Of a DNA stretch of 64,000 nt, positions 1 through 11,290 are shown piece by piece; the first letter of the stretch is position 1; every line of letters begins with the position of its first letter. The notes below the pieces were generated by a model that saw only the letters and a program-made list of their open reading frames with translations, searched no databases and was not told the origin of the DNA. Source of the DNA: Cercospora beticola (taxonomy: Eukaryota > Ascomycota > Dothideomycetes > Mycosphaerellales > Mycosphaerellaceae); assembly GCF_033473495.1 (NCBI RefSeq), contig NC_088936.1, forward strand, positions 558,001-622,000, in the 5' to 3' direction. Position numbers and translations under genes: made by a program.

Positions 1-1134
1 ACAGGCGGCAAAGCCATCTTACTTTCTTTCTCCTTCCGCGACAAAGTATCTGGGAACGCCGATGACTTATAAGCACGTTCTCCAGCAGGTCCAATCGGTT
101 CCTCAACAGCAGGTTGTTTTCGCTCCTCCGCAGCAGACCAGTGATATTTGGAGAGGTTCGAGTTGACTTTTGCACTGAGCTTCTTCTTCTGCTGCAAAGA
201 CATTTCAGCCCAAGTATCATGACCGGGGTTGATCACCGGCAGTGCCTTCTGGGTGACGGGTATCTCGGCAGCTGGTCTGGTGAGTTTCCTGTCTCCATTC
301 TTTCTGCACACTCGCCCATCCACGTCTTTAATGTAGTCACAAGCTCTCCCTTTGCCTTTGTCCGGCTTGGACGAAAGAGCAGAACGCCAGTAGGCCAGAG
401 ATCCGTCTTGAGTGGATGCTGGTGCTGAAGCGGTCTTAATGAGACCATTGCCTTCGGTGGGTCGCTCGAGACCTGACCCAGGTGGTACTTCTTCGCTGTG
501 GACACGGACCGATTCAGCAGGAGTACCATCTGATATTCTTGGGGCGTATGGCGACGACATCAGGTCCGTAGATGAGCCAGTTGAGAATCGCTCATCTTCA
601 GCCGAAGAAGTATCAGGAATGATACCAGGTCTCGGCACAAACCGCTCAGCAGTAGTCTTCTCCGGCGTGGTAACATTCGTCCAGCTTTCACTATTGCGGT
701 CGCTGTTGGAAGGAGAGCCCAATCGTGATGCCCAGTCGATGCTGACAGACTGTCCAGTACTGGTAGACAAAGCGCTGCGGTCACCACGATAGCCGCTAGC
801 ACTTGATCGCATTCGATTTGGTGCCTTGCTCGGGCCAGCCTGACAATCTGCATCAATGGCCCTGCAGTCATGCGCGCCAGCAGAGACCGCTTGTCGAATT
901 ACTTCTGGTTTTCCATGGTCTTTCCTGATTACGACATCATCTGTCTTGCTGCGCTCACCAATCTTAGGGCGCGAGAACCGAGTGATCAGCTTTGGGAGAC
1001 TTCTTTTGAGCCTGCCCAGTCGACTTGACTCATTGCTACTTTTGCGAGGCGATGCAGTCGCACTGCACAGATCAGCATCAGCAATCTTTCTGCTATTTCA
1101 TCTGCAGGACGCACCTTTGGCTATCTCCAGCCAT
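1..1134 (-). CDS. Unknown basic, Ser-rich protein, 3' end beyond window
   Basis: Partial gene, open to the left edge. A long minus frame runs from 1062 to 1 without a stop, but it has no good start of its own and is closed upstream by TGA. A start ATG at 1134-1132 with a 20-nt first exon (1134-1115), then an intron at 1114-1063 (GTGCGT donor, CTGAT branch, TGTGCAG acceptor, 52 nt), joins it in frame. The protein starts MAGDSQSATASPRKS and continues with a basic stretch (RLKRSLPKLITRFSRPK), then a long low-complexity Ser/Thr/Pro-rich region. The visible C-terminal part holds a Lys-rich segment with QQKKKLSAK. No catalytic domain is visible in about 360 residues. It may be a disordered regulatory or scaffold protein. 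The coding frame is well supported by composition; the tiny first exon is an inference from splice signals, and the alternative is a start at ATG 808. Confidence 0.6.
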
Positions 1135-1660
1135 ATTTGGCTATGAAGGTATATGAACACCCGTGCGACGCGCTGCTGTGAATATAATTGTGAGAGTGTT
1201 GTGAGATCATGCCAGGCTTAGTGTTTGAAGACAGTGGGAGAACATGGAGGGAAAGAGAGAGAAGAAATCCCAGCAATGCCACAACTCCGCCATGCAAGCT
1301 GAAACGACCATTGAGCGCAGGGAGGCATTGGCACAGCCAGGTCTGGAATCGATGATAGCAGCAGAACTTCTTCCGAGCTCTCCGATCTCATGATTGAGGA
1401 AATCGAAGGCAGTAAATGTCGCAGGTCCCGATGGTTGAACAGGCAAATGCAATTATGCTGTTCCTGATTCGTTGCGTTATGCGTAGTCTACTGTATCCTT
1501 GGCGCTTCACCCCACGTATGACAGAACTCGACCAGATTTCGCAGTGTGCTCGAGCGCAAGCTGCAACTTGGACAGAGAAGGGTCTGGACTCAGTGTCCGT
1601 TTGCAGATAGCAAAACACCAGCTGCGGCACGTTTGGTGCTCCGAAAAAAGTCCGTCGTGA
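1135..1660. other. Intergenic, no convincing gene
   Basis: Between the truncated gene and the aldolase. A 49-codon plus ORF starts at 1243 and a short open stretch lies around 1355-1470, but they are in different frames and no splice pair with a branch point links them. Nothing else is recognisable. Confidence 0.4.
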
Positions 1661-2612
1661 TCAGTACTCAGAAGTTGAGCCCGTCGGAGCTGAAGTGCTG
1701 CTTGTGCCCGCCGCACGTTCTTTTGCCTGCTGAGCAATCAATACACCACCGCTGGTGCCAAGTCGACTGGCTCCAGCTTCGAGCATCTTGATCGCATCGT
1801 CATAAGATCGGATGCCACCAGAAGCCTTGACAAGCATCTGATTTGGCGTTGCAGTATTAGGTACTGGATTACGGGCAAGATATTCACAAGCAGCCTTCAT
1901 GAGTCGCACATGAGGCACTGCAAGATGTTAGCTTATGATGTGCAAGACTGCTGTGCGATTGTGAAGAAGAACTTACGTGTTGCCCCATGTCCATGAAATC
2001 CAGAAGCAGTCTTGATGAAGTCCAACCCAGCAGCCGAAGCCAGCACCGCTCCAGCAATAATCTGCTGATCGCTAAGCTGCGACGTCTCAAGGATGAGCTT
2101 GATGAGCGTTGGGTGTGGTGCGGCTGCTCGGATCGCTACCAGCTCAGCGTAGATAGTCTCGTATCTGCAAAGCTGTCAGTATGTGTCCCGCAGAGTCATC
2201 TCCGTCGGTAGTCTCACTCCTGCTTCTGCAACTGCGGCCAATTAACAACCATATCCAACTCTGCAGCACCACCCTCAAGACTAATCTTCGTATCCTTCAA
2301 CTTCTCCTCAAGAGTATACGTCCCCTCATGAAAGCCAACCACACTCGCAACATTCACTCCGCTGCCCTTTAACGCATCAACGCATTGCTTCACCCATTCA
2401 GGTCTCACGCAGACAGAACCGAATTGGTGTTCTCTGGCCTCTTTGCATAGCTCATCGAATTGGCTGCTCTTGCTGTCGAGCTTGAGAAGAGTGTGGTCTA
2501 CCGTGCTGGCTACATCTGGTATATCATATTTCTTGCTTTCGTCGATTTTCAGGTTCTTTTCTACGTCGACAATGAGCCGCTGCCATTCTTGGTTCGTGTA
2601 GGGTGAGGTCAT
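1661..2612 (-). CDS. Deoxyribose-phosphate aldolase (DeoC family)
   Basis: Three exons: 2612-2218, 2164-1977 and 1917-1661, with introns 2217-2165 (GTGAGA...TTTGCAG, branch CTGAC) and 1976-1918 (GTAAGT...CTTGCAG, branch CTAAC). The product is 279 aa. The family cleaves 2-deoxyribose-5-phosphate to glyceraldehyde-3-phosphate and acetaldehyde in deoxynucleoside breakdown, in the cytosol. Class I aldolase motifs are visible in order: TVDHTLLK (D39), a Lys/Glu stretch with LILETSQL (about 155-162), DFIKTASGF with the expected Schiff-base lysine K183, and VKASGGIR with the second essential lysine K225, followed by GASRLGTSGG binding the phosphate. The N-terminus is about 25 residues longer than the bacterial enzymes. 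No sign of damage. The start is the only ATG in frame upstream of the first motif. Confidence 0.93.
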
Positions 2613-3051
2613 GGTGGGGTAGTTCTGTGTTCGTGGTTGGAGGATTTGCTCGACTTCGAGGAGGTGTCGTTCAGTCGTTCAGGAATGGGTAGGGACAGAG
2701 GATCAGCAGGGCAAGATAGCGTGGAGGTTTGGACGTGGTCAACATTTTGGCAGATTTGTTGCGGCTATATGCAGGTACGGCGGCTCAAACGTGGTGGTAG
2801 AGCTAAGGTGAGGAAGCACATCGGAGCCCGCCACACCTTCCCTCGTCACGAGCATGCCAAGCCGTTGCCAACGATTGATGCGAGCACAAACAAGCAGTAT
2901 CTATATTCGAGGAAAGCAGAAGTCGGGATGGTGTTCACATTACTTTCATCTATTCGTTATCATGTTCCTTCTGCCAACGCTCTGCCTGCGATGCTGCCGC
3001 CCCAGGAACGAAAAGAGAAACAGCTGGCTGTGCTGTTCTCCATGGACCACT
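2613..3051. other. Intergenic, nothing recognised
   Basis: Holds the promoter of the aldolase gene on the right of its start and the 3' flank of the lipase. The open plus frames here have no domain and are antisense or chance frames. Confidence 0.5.
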
Positions 3052-4305
3052 CTACGAGCCAACAGTAACGTTCTGAATCTGACATCCAGTCGCGTTGTAC
3101 GTGCCTCCAAGCACACTGTCCAGAAACTCCACAGCCTGAGGCTGGTTGTTGGTCGCCTCTCCTCCATGATTGCCAACAGTGTTGCGATCATACCTGATCG
3201 TCGCTCCAATACCGCAGAATCTCTCAATCAACGCGTCTGTATCATTGACAGGCGAGATTTCATCTTGAATTGCCTTGTACGCATACACTGGCATCTGAGG
3301 CACACCATGGTAGCCCATGATACCGTCGCGATTGATGACACGCTGCGAGATCGGTGCAAAGAGCGTGTCCAGTCCTCCTTCGAAGTAGTTTGTGATGTCT
3401 TGGCCATTAAACGCCCCGATGGCTTCTATGAGTGTTTGGTTCCTGGCCATCAAGAAACCAGTAGCATTATATTCGCCTTCTTCTTTCAGATTGTCCAAGA
3501 GGAATTGCTCGAGTTCGGGATATTGGCTCGCGAGTCCTAGGATACCGGCAGGAATGAGACCAGCGAACACGCTGCCAGTGCCAGCGAGCAGGACACTTGT
3601 GACGTTGGGTGTAAGACCTCCCAGGGCGACACCTGCAAAGTCGAGATCGTGTGCGTACTGCACTTGTAGCTCTGCAGCCCATTCACTTGCCAACGCGCCT
3701 CCGCTGTATCCCCACATTGCGTATCTCGTGCCATTTCTGAGACCGAATCCAGAGTTCAGTACTGCTCGGACAGAGTCGAGTGTCGCATGGCCAGAAATGA
3801 TACCAGCAGTGAAACTAGCCAAAGGTCCCTCGTAGTCTGGAACATTCACGTACCACCCTTTGCCGAGTGCTTCTCCAATATCGGGAAGACCAGCGCCGTA
3901 CAAGGCGTAAGATGGACTGGCGTCGAGATCGGCGGAATCGTATGGGATTTGGTACGACAACAATCTATCGTTGCCGAACAGAATTGTAGTGTTGGGCACG
4001 AAGAGAGTCGTCACTGCCCAAGTCGGCTGATACTGCGAGTCTGTCGTCCGGTAGAGTATGTTGTACGCCGCACTGGAGTTGCCCTGCACCTCCGTGATAT
4101 TGCCAGGTGCCAACCTGACTCTGAGAATTGCTCCAGGCGCTGCTTGCTCAAAATTGGCTGGCGCTGTGTACCAAGGATCTTGCTTCGGCGGCAGAATATC
4201 GACAGCAGGTGAAGACTCCCGTAGGAGTTTAGTGATAGGATTCGTGTACCATGCCGCACTGGTAGCAGCAAGTGATGCTGTGATAGCTATACTGTTGAGC
4301 TTCAT
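3052..4305 (-). CDS. Secretory lipase (LIP family)
   Basis: Single exon, 417 aa. The N-terminus (MKLNSIAITASLAATSAAW) is a signal peptide with cleavage expected near residue 19. The body matches the fungal secretory lipase family (alpha/beta hydrolases of the Candida LIP type), which hydrolyse triacylglycerols outside the cell. The nucleophile elbow is GYSGG with S201. The likely acid is D355 or D357 in the SPVNDTD segment and the likely histidine is H380 in NHGGE. Several N-x-S/T sequons (for example NGT near 191 and NVT near the C-terminus) fit a secreted glycoprotein. Length is within the family range. It is isolated at the edge of a gene-poor block, a common setting for secreted enzymes. 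Substrate chain length cannot be read from sequence. Confidence 0.9.
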   Translation of the reverse strand: MKLNSIAITASLAATSAAWYTNPITKLLRESSPAVDILPPKQDPWYTAPANFEQAAPGAILRVRLAPGNITEVQGNSSAAYNILYRTTDSQYQPTWAVTTLFVPNTTILFGNDRLLSYQIPYDSADLDASPSYALYGAGLPDIGEALGKGWYVNVPDYEGPLASFTAGIISGHATLDSVRAVLNSGFGLRNGTRYAMWGYSGGALASEWAAELQVQYAHDLDFAGVALGGLTPNVTSVLLAGTGSVFAGLIPAGILGLASQYPELEQFLLDNLKEEGEYNATGFLMARNQTLIEAIGAFNGQDITNYFEGGLDTLFAPISQRVINRDGIMGYHGVPQMPVYAYKAIQDEISPVNDTDALIERFCGIGATIRYDRNTVGNHGGEATNNQPQAVEFLDSVLGGTYNATGCQIQNVTVGS

Positions 4306-6300
4306 CTTGGCTCCTGGAGGTAAGGATGCAGAGTAAGAGAGTTAAGGAAACACCAGACCGCGCCTACCTGTCTACGAAGGACACCCGCGTCTTTTGTGCA
4401 TCGAACACGCGTGCGCATAAAGTCAATTGCGCTTCGGTCATTGTTGCGATTTGTGCTGGTGAGGTCATCACAACCGCTCAAGCTTGACGCCGAGGCTTTG
4501 CGAACAACGGCTCATGCCCTGATTCGGCTAGCACGAACATGTGTTCCGAAGGATGATGCGGAGAGAACGAGGCGGGGGAGCGAAGAGCGAAGGATACGAG
4601 ATGGAGCGCGACTCGCAATTGGACGAGTCGCGATGCGGGCGGCGAAGTCGGTGTTGTGTTGTGGTATGTCAAGGAAGAGGAGTCAAGTCGGCAGGCTAAA
4701 ATGAAGGGCATTCCTGCGCTCCTTCATAATTTGAATAAGCAGCGTCCCGAGAAATTGACGCAAGCTCATTTTGCCGAGACTTTGCCGAACTTGCACAGTG
4801 CACAGTGTTCAAGACATGTTCCATCTTCGCATTCAACATCGCATTTCTCGATACAAGGCAGCCGTACACATCGTCTGCTGTATTGTAGCATGGAATCGTC
4901 TTAAAGGGAGTCACATAGCTCGAAGAGAAGTAGGCAGACAATGGTTCGGACATACTGAATCCTTCGCAGTAGGTACACGAGGACACGTCGCACCAGAGAC
5001 GATATTGGGTGACTCTTGATCGGTTCTATCTGCAGACATATCAGCGGACATCTGAGATTAAGAGCGTACCTTCGAATCAAAGCTGAGGATAGCAATCCCG
5101 GTCTCTGGCGTTTTTCTCAGACAAGACGATCCGCCACACAGTCGTCGCTCTCCGTGTATGATCGTCGTACTTGTGCAGCCATTCTGTGTGTCAGCTTGGT
5201 CTGACCAGACTCTTGAGTCCCAAGCCCCTTCAGTGCTACTGACTTCTGCTTTAGATCGACCCTCACCTCTGCGAGCTGTCCAATCTGGGCTCGATTGCCA
5301 GTACCCCAGACGAGAACGCGGGCAAAACTGTTCGCAATCTCATTCTGTGCTCGTCCGTTGTCGCGAAGAGAGTACCGCCTGGAGTCCGAGGAACGAGAGG
5401 GTCGTGGGTGAAGTCAATAGAAGCTTAGCTTGGCATGGTTCCACGTACCACATTTCGCTTACCAAGTGACTCCACCTTCTCTTTTCTTTGCGAGCATCGA
5501 GCAGGACTCGATACTTAGTGAGAAAGACCAGTTGTCAGTGCCTTCGTCGGCCTTCTGCGGATTCATCGAAAGCCGTTCGAAGGGCGGTGAGAAGACTCCT
5601 CCGCCAAGGGGTTTTGCGAAGCATTAATTCCGACGACAAGGGAGCCACGGCCTACTAGTTATGACAACAAGGGCCGATTCACGGTCCTCTTGAGCTAGGA
5701 GATGGCAGCAGCTCGGGACCGGAGGACAGGATGCCGGCTGAATGAGAGTCATAACTCAGGGGTGAAGAGGAGGAACTGGCATGTCGATTATCACGAGCTT
5801 GAGGAGGATTGTGCTGGTACGCGCAGCAACTACTTGAGGACTTGACAGCATACTTGGCGCTTATTCCTCGTGTATCGACTATCCGCGACTTTCCTGGTCC
5901 ACTATTCCAGCATGAAGCCAGTCTGAATCAAAAGCGCAAGGCTGATGCCGCTCCCACAGCCTTTGGCATAGTCGGGACGCTCTGAGAAGACCGGTCCATG
6001 ACAATGAAGTGCAAGAGATGGGACTGACTCCGTATGATGGCTTCGACAATCAGCGCACGATGGGAGCGCCCGGTCTCAGCTTCCCGGTGTTGATACGGAG
6101 AGACTAGCTGCGCACAACTAGCCAACATCCCGTTACCACGCCAAGTTCATCGGTCAAGAGCTGCTCTTCGACCAAGTACTCCCAATGTCCAAGATTCAAG
6201 AACCTGTCCGGACTATGTCCAATCCCATAGGCAACCAACTCTGATCTACGCCTCATCTTCCCCTGAAGGCCATCTCCAATCCCAGTTCACAATCTCGGGA
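4306..6300. other. Gene-poor stretch with one doubtful ORF
   Basis: No exon set with splice signals or recognisable domain was found apart from the 85-codon ORF at 4696-4953 listed separately. The region 5480-6300 is unique-looking sequence with stops in all frames. Confidence 0.4.
4696..4953 (-). CDS. Doubtful small ORF, 85 aa
   Basis: Uninterrupted ATG-to-stop frame starting MSEPLSAYFSSSYVTPF and ending ECPSF. Codon choice is not strongly biased, and no signal peptide, membrane segment or known motif is present. It could be a small gene, the remnant of a larger one, or chance. Neighbouring sequence gives no further exon. Confidence 0.2.
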   Translation of the reverse strand: MSEPLSAYFSSSYVTPFKTIPCYNTADDVYGCLVSRNAMLNAKMEHVLNTVHCASSAKSRQNELASISRDAAYSNYEGAQECPSF

Positions 6301-7679
6301 CGAGCACTGCACCAAGGGGCGTCTTGTTACAAGTTCTTTTCAGCGCCATGGATCGCTCTCGAGCAAACGCGTTGGTCTGTGAAGCCCGTCGCACGGCGTC
6401 AGGATGGCGAAGTGGCGAGGATCTGCGCATAGAGAGGGCGGTAAGGCGCGTGTCTCAGCAAAGCATGAGCGAGCGCGCGAAACAGCCGCCGTCTGGAGCT
6501 CTGACAGCGGCGAGACATGGATGCACGCGTCGCGGTAAAAGGTGAGCGCGCTCGCGGATAGACCTCCGATGATCAATCTTGAGGAGACACGGCGGTCCGT
6601 GAATTTGCGTGAGCTTTCCTGGTGCAACAAGTACAAGCTCCGTCCTGGCCGGATCCAGCAACCGTTATTTCCGGCGGAGTGCTCGCAACAAGCGCACATC
6701 GCTCGCTGTCATGCTGACTGCCATTGCGCAGCAGCTGATCGAGGGACGTCGATGATGAGTAAACACAGCAGGCGCTGGAAGAATGGCTCAGTGTTGTGAC
6801 TCTGAGGGAGTACAGCGAGGCGCGTGTTTTAGAAAGCGTGAGCGAGGGCATCGACCAATCGTATGGGCCGGGTCCGGCGGTGGGTCGTGAGGACACACGG
6901 GACGTGGTCAGAGCTAGGCGTGCTCGTGGAGAGACCTCTCGTGCAACCATCTGGCGGTGGAGGTCGAGCGTTCAGCTGGTAAGGCGACATCGTAGTGGTG
7001 TGACGTTGTGACGGCCGGGGCAGCCATAGACGTAAGCCTCGGTTTCACGACGGCAGGTTATAACCTTGAGATCGGCAGCGGAGCATGTGGCGGCGGCGAG
7101 CCGTGAATGAAGGTGCAAGAATGCGTCGAGATGAGGAGAAAACGCGCGCGTGAAAGAGCCTCACACCTGTGACTCTGACAATGGCGGCGCAGCATACAGC
7201 AGAGAACGCCTTACGACGCAATGGTACTCATGGCATCCGCAAGGTCGTTTTGAAGACCTCAGCTTCAGAGAAGCGATGCAGTTTTGGATGCAGTCCTTCG
7301 TTCACGATGATGAGACAGCAGACGAAGTGAGACGCGTCTCATGATCCTCAGAGGACAGACTGATAACAACAGCACGGCAGTGGTAGATGTGGCGGAAGGG
7401 ACGAGGGCGATGACAGAGAGACTCCCAGAGTTTTATGAGGAACAGTCGTCCTCTCATCGTGATCTGGGCAGTAACACCAACACGAAACCGCAAACCGTAC
7501 TGACGATTGTTTCTGATCGAAGGGCTCGACTGTGGGCTAGGAAGTAATACCAGCACGATGGCAGACAAATGCGTCTCACGGCGACAAATGAGAACTGTCG
7601 AGAAATGTGAGCGCGACGGGAATAAGTCCGGTGGCGGCGAGACACAAGCCGCAAAGCACGCTGTCGTTTGCTTTGGCTG

Positions 7680-7780
7680 AGAAGTTGTAAATCACAATCG
7701 ACGACTTGCTGTTGGTTGACGACTTGCTGTTGGTTGAGGAGTAATATCAACTGATGACCGTCGTGTGGAAAGTGAAAAGA
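7680..7780 (+). repeat. Dispersed repeat A copy with internal 18-bp tandem duplication
   Basis: Contains the GAGGAGTAATATCAACTG end of repeat A. An 18-bp segment (GACGACTTGCTGTTGGTT) is present twice in a row at about 7700-7717 and 7718-7735. Confidence 0.6.
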
Positions 7781-8869
7781 CAAGGGATTTGGCAAGATCC
7801 TGGCTAAGTTGGCTTCCGGAGGGATGGGCAGTCGAAGAAGAGCGACAGCCGCGGCGGCGGGGGATGCGACCGTCCACGGCAAATTTACGCTGAGTGCGGC
7901 CACGGGTTGGAGTGACATGCTCCTCATCGTCTCCAGACCCAGCGAGATTGATAGGTGAAGAGGCTCGACAACTAGAGGAGCCGACGGCAGGGAAATGAAG
8001 AAGTCTGGTCAAGATCTCCTGAGCTCTGTATGAAGAAAGCAGCCTTGCACGGAACACCTGCGCGAGGCCACGACGCGTAGCTTACTGGCAAAGTGCCGCT
8101 CAGCGATCAAATATCACAATGTCGCAAGTCCAAGGATCTGTCTTGTCTCAAAAAGACATCCAGCGCTTACTGAGGCCTCGCCCACCACCATCGGCAATCT
8201 ATGCCCCCGAGCACACATCCACTACCAGCTCGCCAGCTTCTGACGGGCACTGTCTTCCAGGTGGAAGTTCCCCGGTGTGCGCCGTACGTCTACATTGATC
8301 ATGCTGCCACCTGAGCGTACTTAGTCCGCGCAAGACATTCGGCCATTTCGCAGGGCTTACCCCAGCGCCAACAATACCTTCTCCTGGAATCCTCGTCCAC
8401 TCTCTGCACACAAGCTCGAAGTGAATGTTGTGCCGAAGTAGATCTTCCCAAAGGCTCTTCTCAGTGCCATGCTCTCCAACCGTGCGATCACTGGCGTGTC
8501 TTGACTGGAATCTCGCGAGTTCCGCTCACTCTCGGACGTCCATTCGCGCAAACGAGTCGCTCCAAGAGATTCCGCGGCGGGCGCTGATAAGATCGTCCAG
8601 TGGGGTGAATCTGCCCAGACATGCCGGCTGAGGCACGTGTCTCGAGAAGCGTGAGCGAAGGCACGTATTAGGTCTAGTGAGCGATGACGGTGGTGAGTCG
8701 GGAGTGGAAAACCCCAGCCTCAAAGACGCTGCGTAGTTCTGGTTGCAGCCCTTCTTCCACGATGATGTGACGACCCATGGAGTGAGTCGCGTCCCACGAT
8801 TCCCAGATGAGCACCGCAGCGGTAGATGTGGCGGTGGGAATGAGGGCGGAGGCGGTGAGCCACAATTGC

Positions 8870-9060
8870 AAAACATGCTGGTGTTTGTTTTGATTCAAGA
8901 GTTGTATGAGCAAGAATCGTCCACTAGTTGTGAGCTGGGGAGCAACACTAACGCGACCGCAAAGCATGCTGATGTTTGTTTTGACTCAAGTGTTGTATGA
9001 GCAAGAGTCGTCGACTGGTTGTGAGCTGGGGAGGAACACCAACACGATGGCAGACAGACG
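8870..9060 (+). repeat. Dispersed repeat A, two copies in tandem (91-bp period)
   Basis: Two adjacent copies starting at about 8870 and 8961 share CATGCTG.TGTTTGTTTTGA, TTGTATGAGCAAGA and GTTGTGAGCTGGGGAG blocks. Further diverged copies lie at about 7435-7480, 9140-9185, 9315-9420 and 11165-11290. They carry no coding capacity. Confidence 0.7.
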
Positions 9061-9314
9061 CGTCTCACGATGCTCAAAGGGAACTGTGAGCACGGCAGGC
9101 AGTCGGGAATATGGCAGTGGCGGTGAGACAGAAGCCAAATCATCCTGTTGTTTGTTTTGATTGTATAGTTGTATGATATACAACGGTCGAGCCTGTGGAA
9201 GAGCCTCACGCCTGTGACGCTGGCCGTTGCGACGGAGCGCGTAGCAAGTGGTGGTCCTGGTGGCCGATGATGTGACGGCTGGCGGATCGAGGGCGTGGTG
9301 GTGAGGCACAAGTC

Positions 9315-9420
9315 GCAGCATGCTGGCGTTTGTTTTGATCTTATTGTTGTATGAGATATGATCGTCGACTTGCTGTTAGTTGAGGAGTAATATCAACTGG
9401 CTGGTCGTGGGTGTACAAAG
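9315..9420 (+). repeat. Dispersed repeat A copy
   Basis: Shares GCATGCTGGCGTTTGTTTTGA, TTGTTGTATGAGATA.GATCGTCGACT and GAGGAGTAATATCAACTG with copies at 7.7, 8.9 and 11.2 kb. Confidence 0.65.
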
Positions 9421-9642
9421 AGAGAAGGGAAAGAAATATCGGGGGCGAGGCTCTGGTATGCTTGCACTGACGATGACGGACAGGCGCATCTTACGATGAC
9501 CGAGGGGAACTGTGAGCATGGCAGGGGCAGACAGGCAGCAGTGACAAGGGCAGTGACAGTGGCGGACGACGCGTGGCAAGAGGTGAGAACATGCACGCTT
9601 CGACTCTCACGATAACAGACTACGACCATGAGTTCGCCATCG

Positions 9643-10090
9643 GGACACCTGGCAGCAGCGCTCAGCACAGTGACGGCGAGACACGCGACGACGCTTCCTC
9701 GAGAGACACGACTCAAGCTGCCAGACAGCGACCACGAGTTCAGCAAAGCTACAATCGGCGGCAGAGATGAGTACAATGAGATGGAGATACGGCGTGATGA
9801 CAAGACGAAGTGGCCACCTCTCAGGATGGCAGATCGCTAGCTAGAGGCCAGCAGAGGGGCACCTGGCAGCAGCGACCAGGACCATGATGGCGAGACACGC
9901 GACGAGACGGCCTCGAGAGACACGTCCCACGACGCCAGAACTGCGACCACGAGGACGGTAGAGCTACACTCGGCGGCAGAGATGAGGACAATGAGATGGA
10001 GATACCGCGTGGTGACAAGACAAAGTTGTCACCTCTCAAGATGGCAGATGGCTACCTAGAGGCCAGCAGGGGAACACGTGGCGGCAGTGA
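9643..10090 (+). repeat. 214-bp tandem duplication, two copies plus start of a third
   Basis: Copy 1 begins at about 9643 (GGACACCTGGCAGCAGCG), copy 2 at about 9857 (GGGCACCTGGCAGCAGCG), and a third, truncated start at about 10071. Shared segments include CAATGAGATGGAGATAC followed by TGACAAGAC and a CACCTCTCA.GATGGCAGAT block. Copies differ by scattered substitutions, so the duplication is not recent. Confidence 0.75.
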
Positions 10091-10299
10091 TGGGCTCAGT
10101 CACGGTGAGATACAAGATGAGAGCAGGCACAACATTCAAAAGACTGGCACATTGCGAAGCAGAGAATGGTGGACAGCAGTAACATTGTACAGCTATCTGA
10201 GAGAACTAACTACAAGTACAGCTGGCCGGTGCCAAGCTGAGCGAAGGGACAGGGCGACGAGGGAGCGAAGGGCGGTCGAGGTAGGATGGAGCGACGGCG

Positions 10300-10450
10300 G
10301 TGAGGAGAACGCACGAAGGAGGAGGACGGCGGATGAGGAGGACGGCGGAGGAGGTGGATCGAGGAGGAGGACGGCGGAGGAGGCGGGTCGAGGAGGAGGA
10401 CGATGGAGGAGGGCGGTCGAGGAGGGCGGTCGAGGAGGAGGAGGTCGTCG
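10300..10450 (+). repeat. GGA/GGC-rich low-complexity tract
   Basis: Purine-rich imperfect repeats of GGAGGA, GACGGCGGA and GGCGGGTCGAGGA. All six frames stay open over much of it and give Arg/Gly/Glu-rich or Pro/Ser-rich strings. These frames are products of the repeat and not evidence of a gene. Confidence 0.7.
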
Positions 10451-11164
10451 TCGGTCGGGTGAGTCTGTCTCGGCTTCGCTGACGCCAGGTGTCACTTTCG
10501 TGACTCTGACCGCTACTGACGCCGCGCACCGCGTGAAGGTGCAGACTCGTTTGCGCAGCTGGTCACCGGCGCGGCCGAAGCCAGCCAGGACCATGCCCTC
10601 GGCATCCGAAGACGCCAGAGGGCTTACCCAACAACGATTTGGCCTTGAGACCTCTCGAAGTTGTATTGATGCGCGACGCCCCGAAGGAACGTCTGCTCAG
10701 CCGCCTGAGTCTGTATGTCGACCGGCAGCCAGAGCTTCCCCTGCATGATCAAAAGGCACATGCAGTTTGAGATTTAGCGTGAAAGGGCATCCGAAGACGC
10801 CACAAGTCACTGCATCCTGCGTTCACATCTAACGATGCGTGCAGGCTGCTCCCCCTTACATTGAGAACAAGTCTCGCCGTAAGTATAGCGAACCAGCTCA
10901 TGCGGCCTCATACCTGTGAGACGTTAGTACGTTTCGCCCTGTGGTGGCACGGTGAGGATGATGGGGATGGAGAGGGTATAGTTACTGCCGGTGAACCTGG
11001 ACACGCTGTTCGGAAGAGCGCCCACCTCGTCCGCGTCCCAAAAGCGTACGCACTCGCAGGGCAGAGTCAAGTCGTAAGACCCAAGCTTCAAAGAAGCTGC
11101 GTAGTTCTGGTTGCAGTCCTTCTTACGCCAAAGGCGAGAGAAGGACACCCTCGGAAGGGACAAA

Positions 11165-11290
11165 CCGCAAAGCTGCATGCTGATGTTTGTTTTGATTGAA
11201 GAGTTGTATGAGCAACAATCGTCGACTAGTTGTTAATTGGGGAGTAATACCAATTGATGACCGCCGTGTGTGAAGAGAAAAGGAAGAGAA
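11165..11290 (+). repeat. Dispersed repeat A copy
   Basis: Contains GCATGCTGATGTTTGTTTTGA, GAGTTGTATGAGCAACAATC and GGGGAGTAATACCAATTGATG, followed by GACCGCCGTGTG as at 7760. Confidence 0.65.

Noticed and set aside
1243..1393. 49-codon plus ORF starting MEGKREKKSQQ
   Set aside because: No second exon with a plausible intron, no motif, and it sits in a likely intergenic region.
9996..10748. 250-codon plus ORF rich in Arg, Gly and Glu
   Set aside because: It runs through the GGA/GGC tract and the duplication; open frames on both strands and in several phases here are caused by the repeat. No domain or start context.
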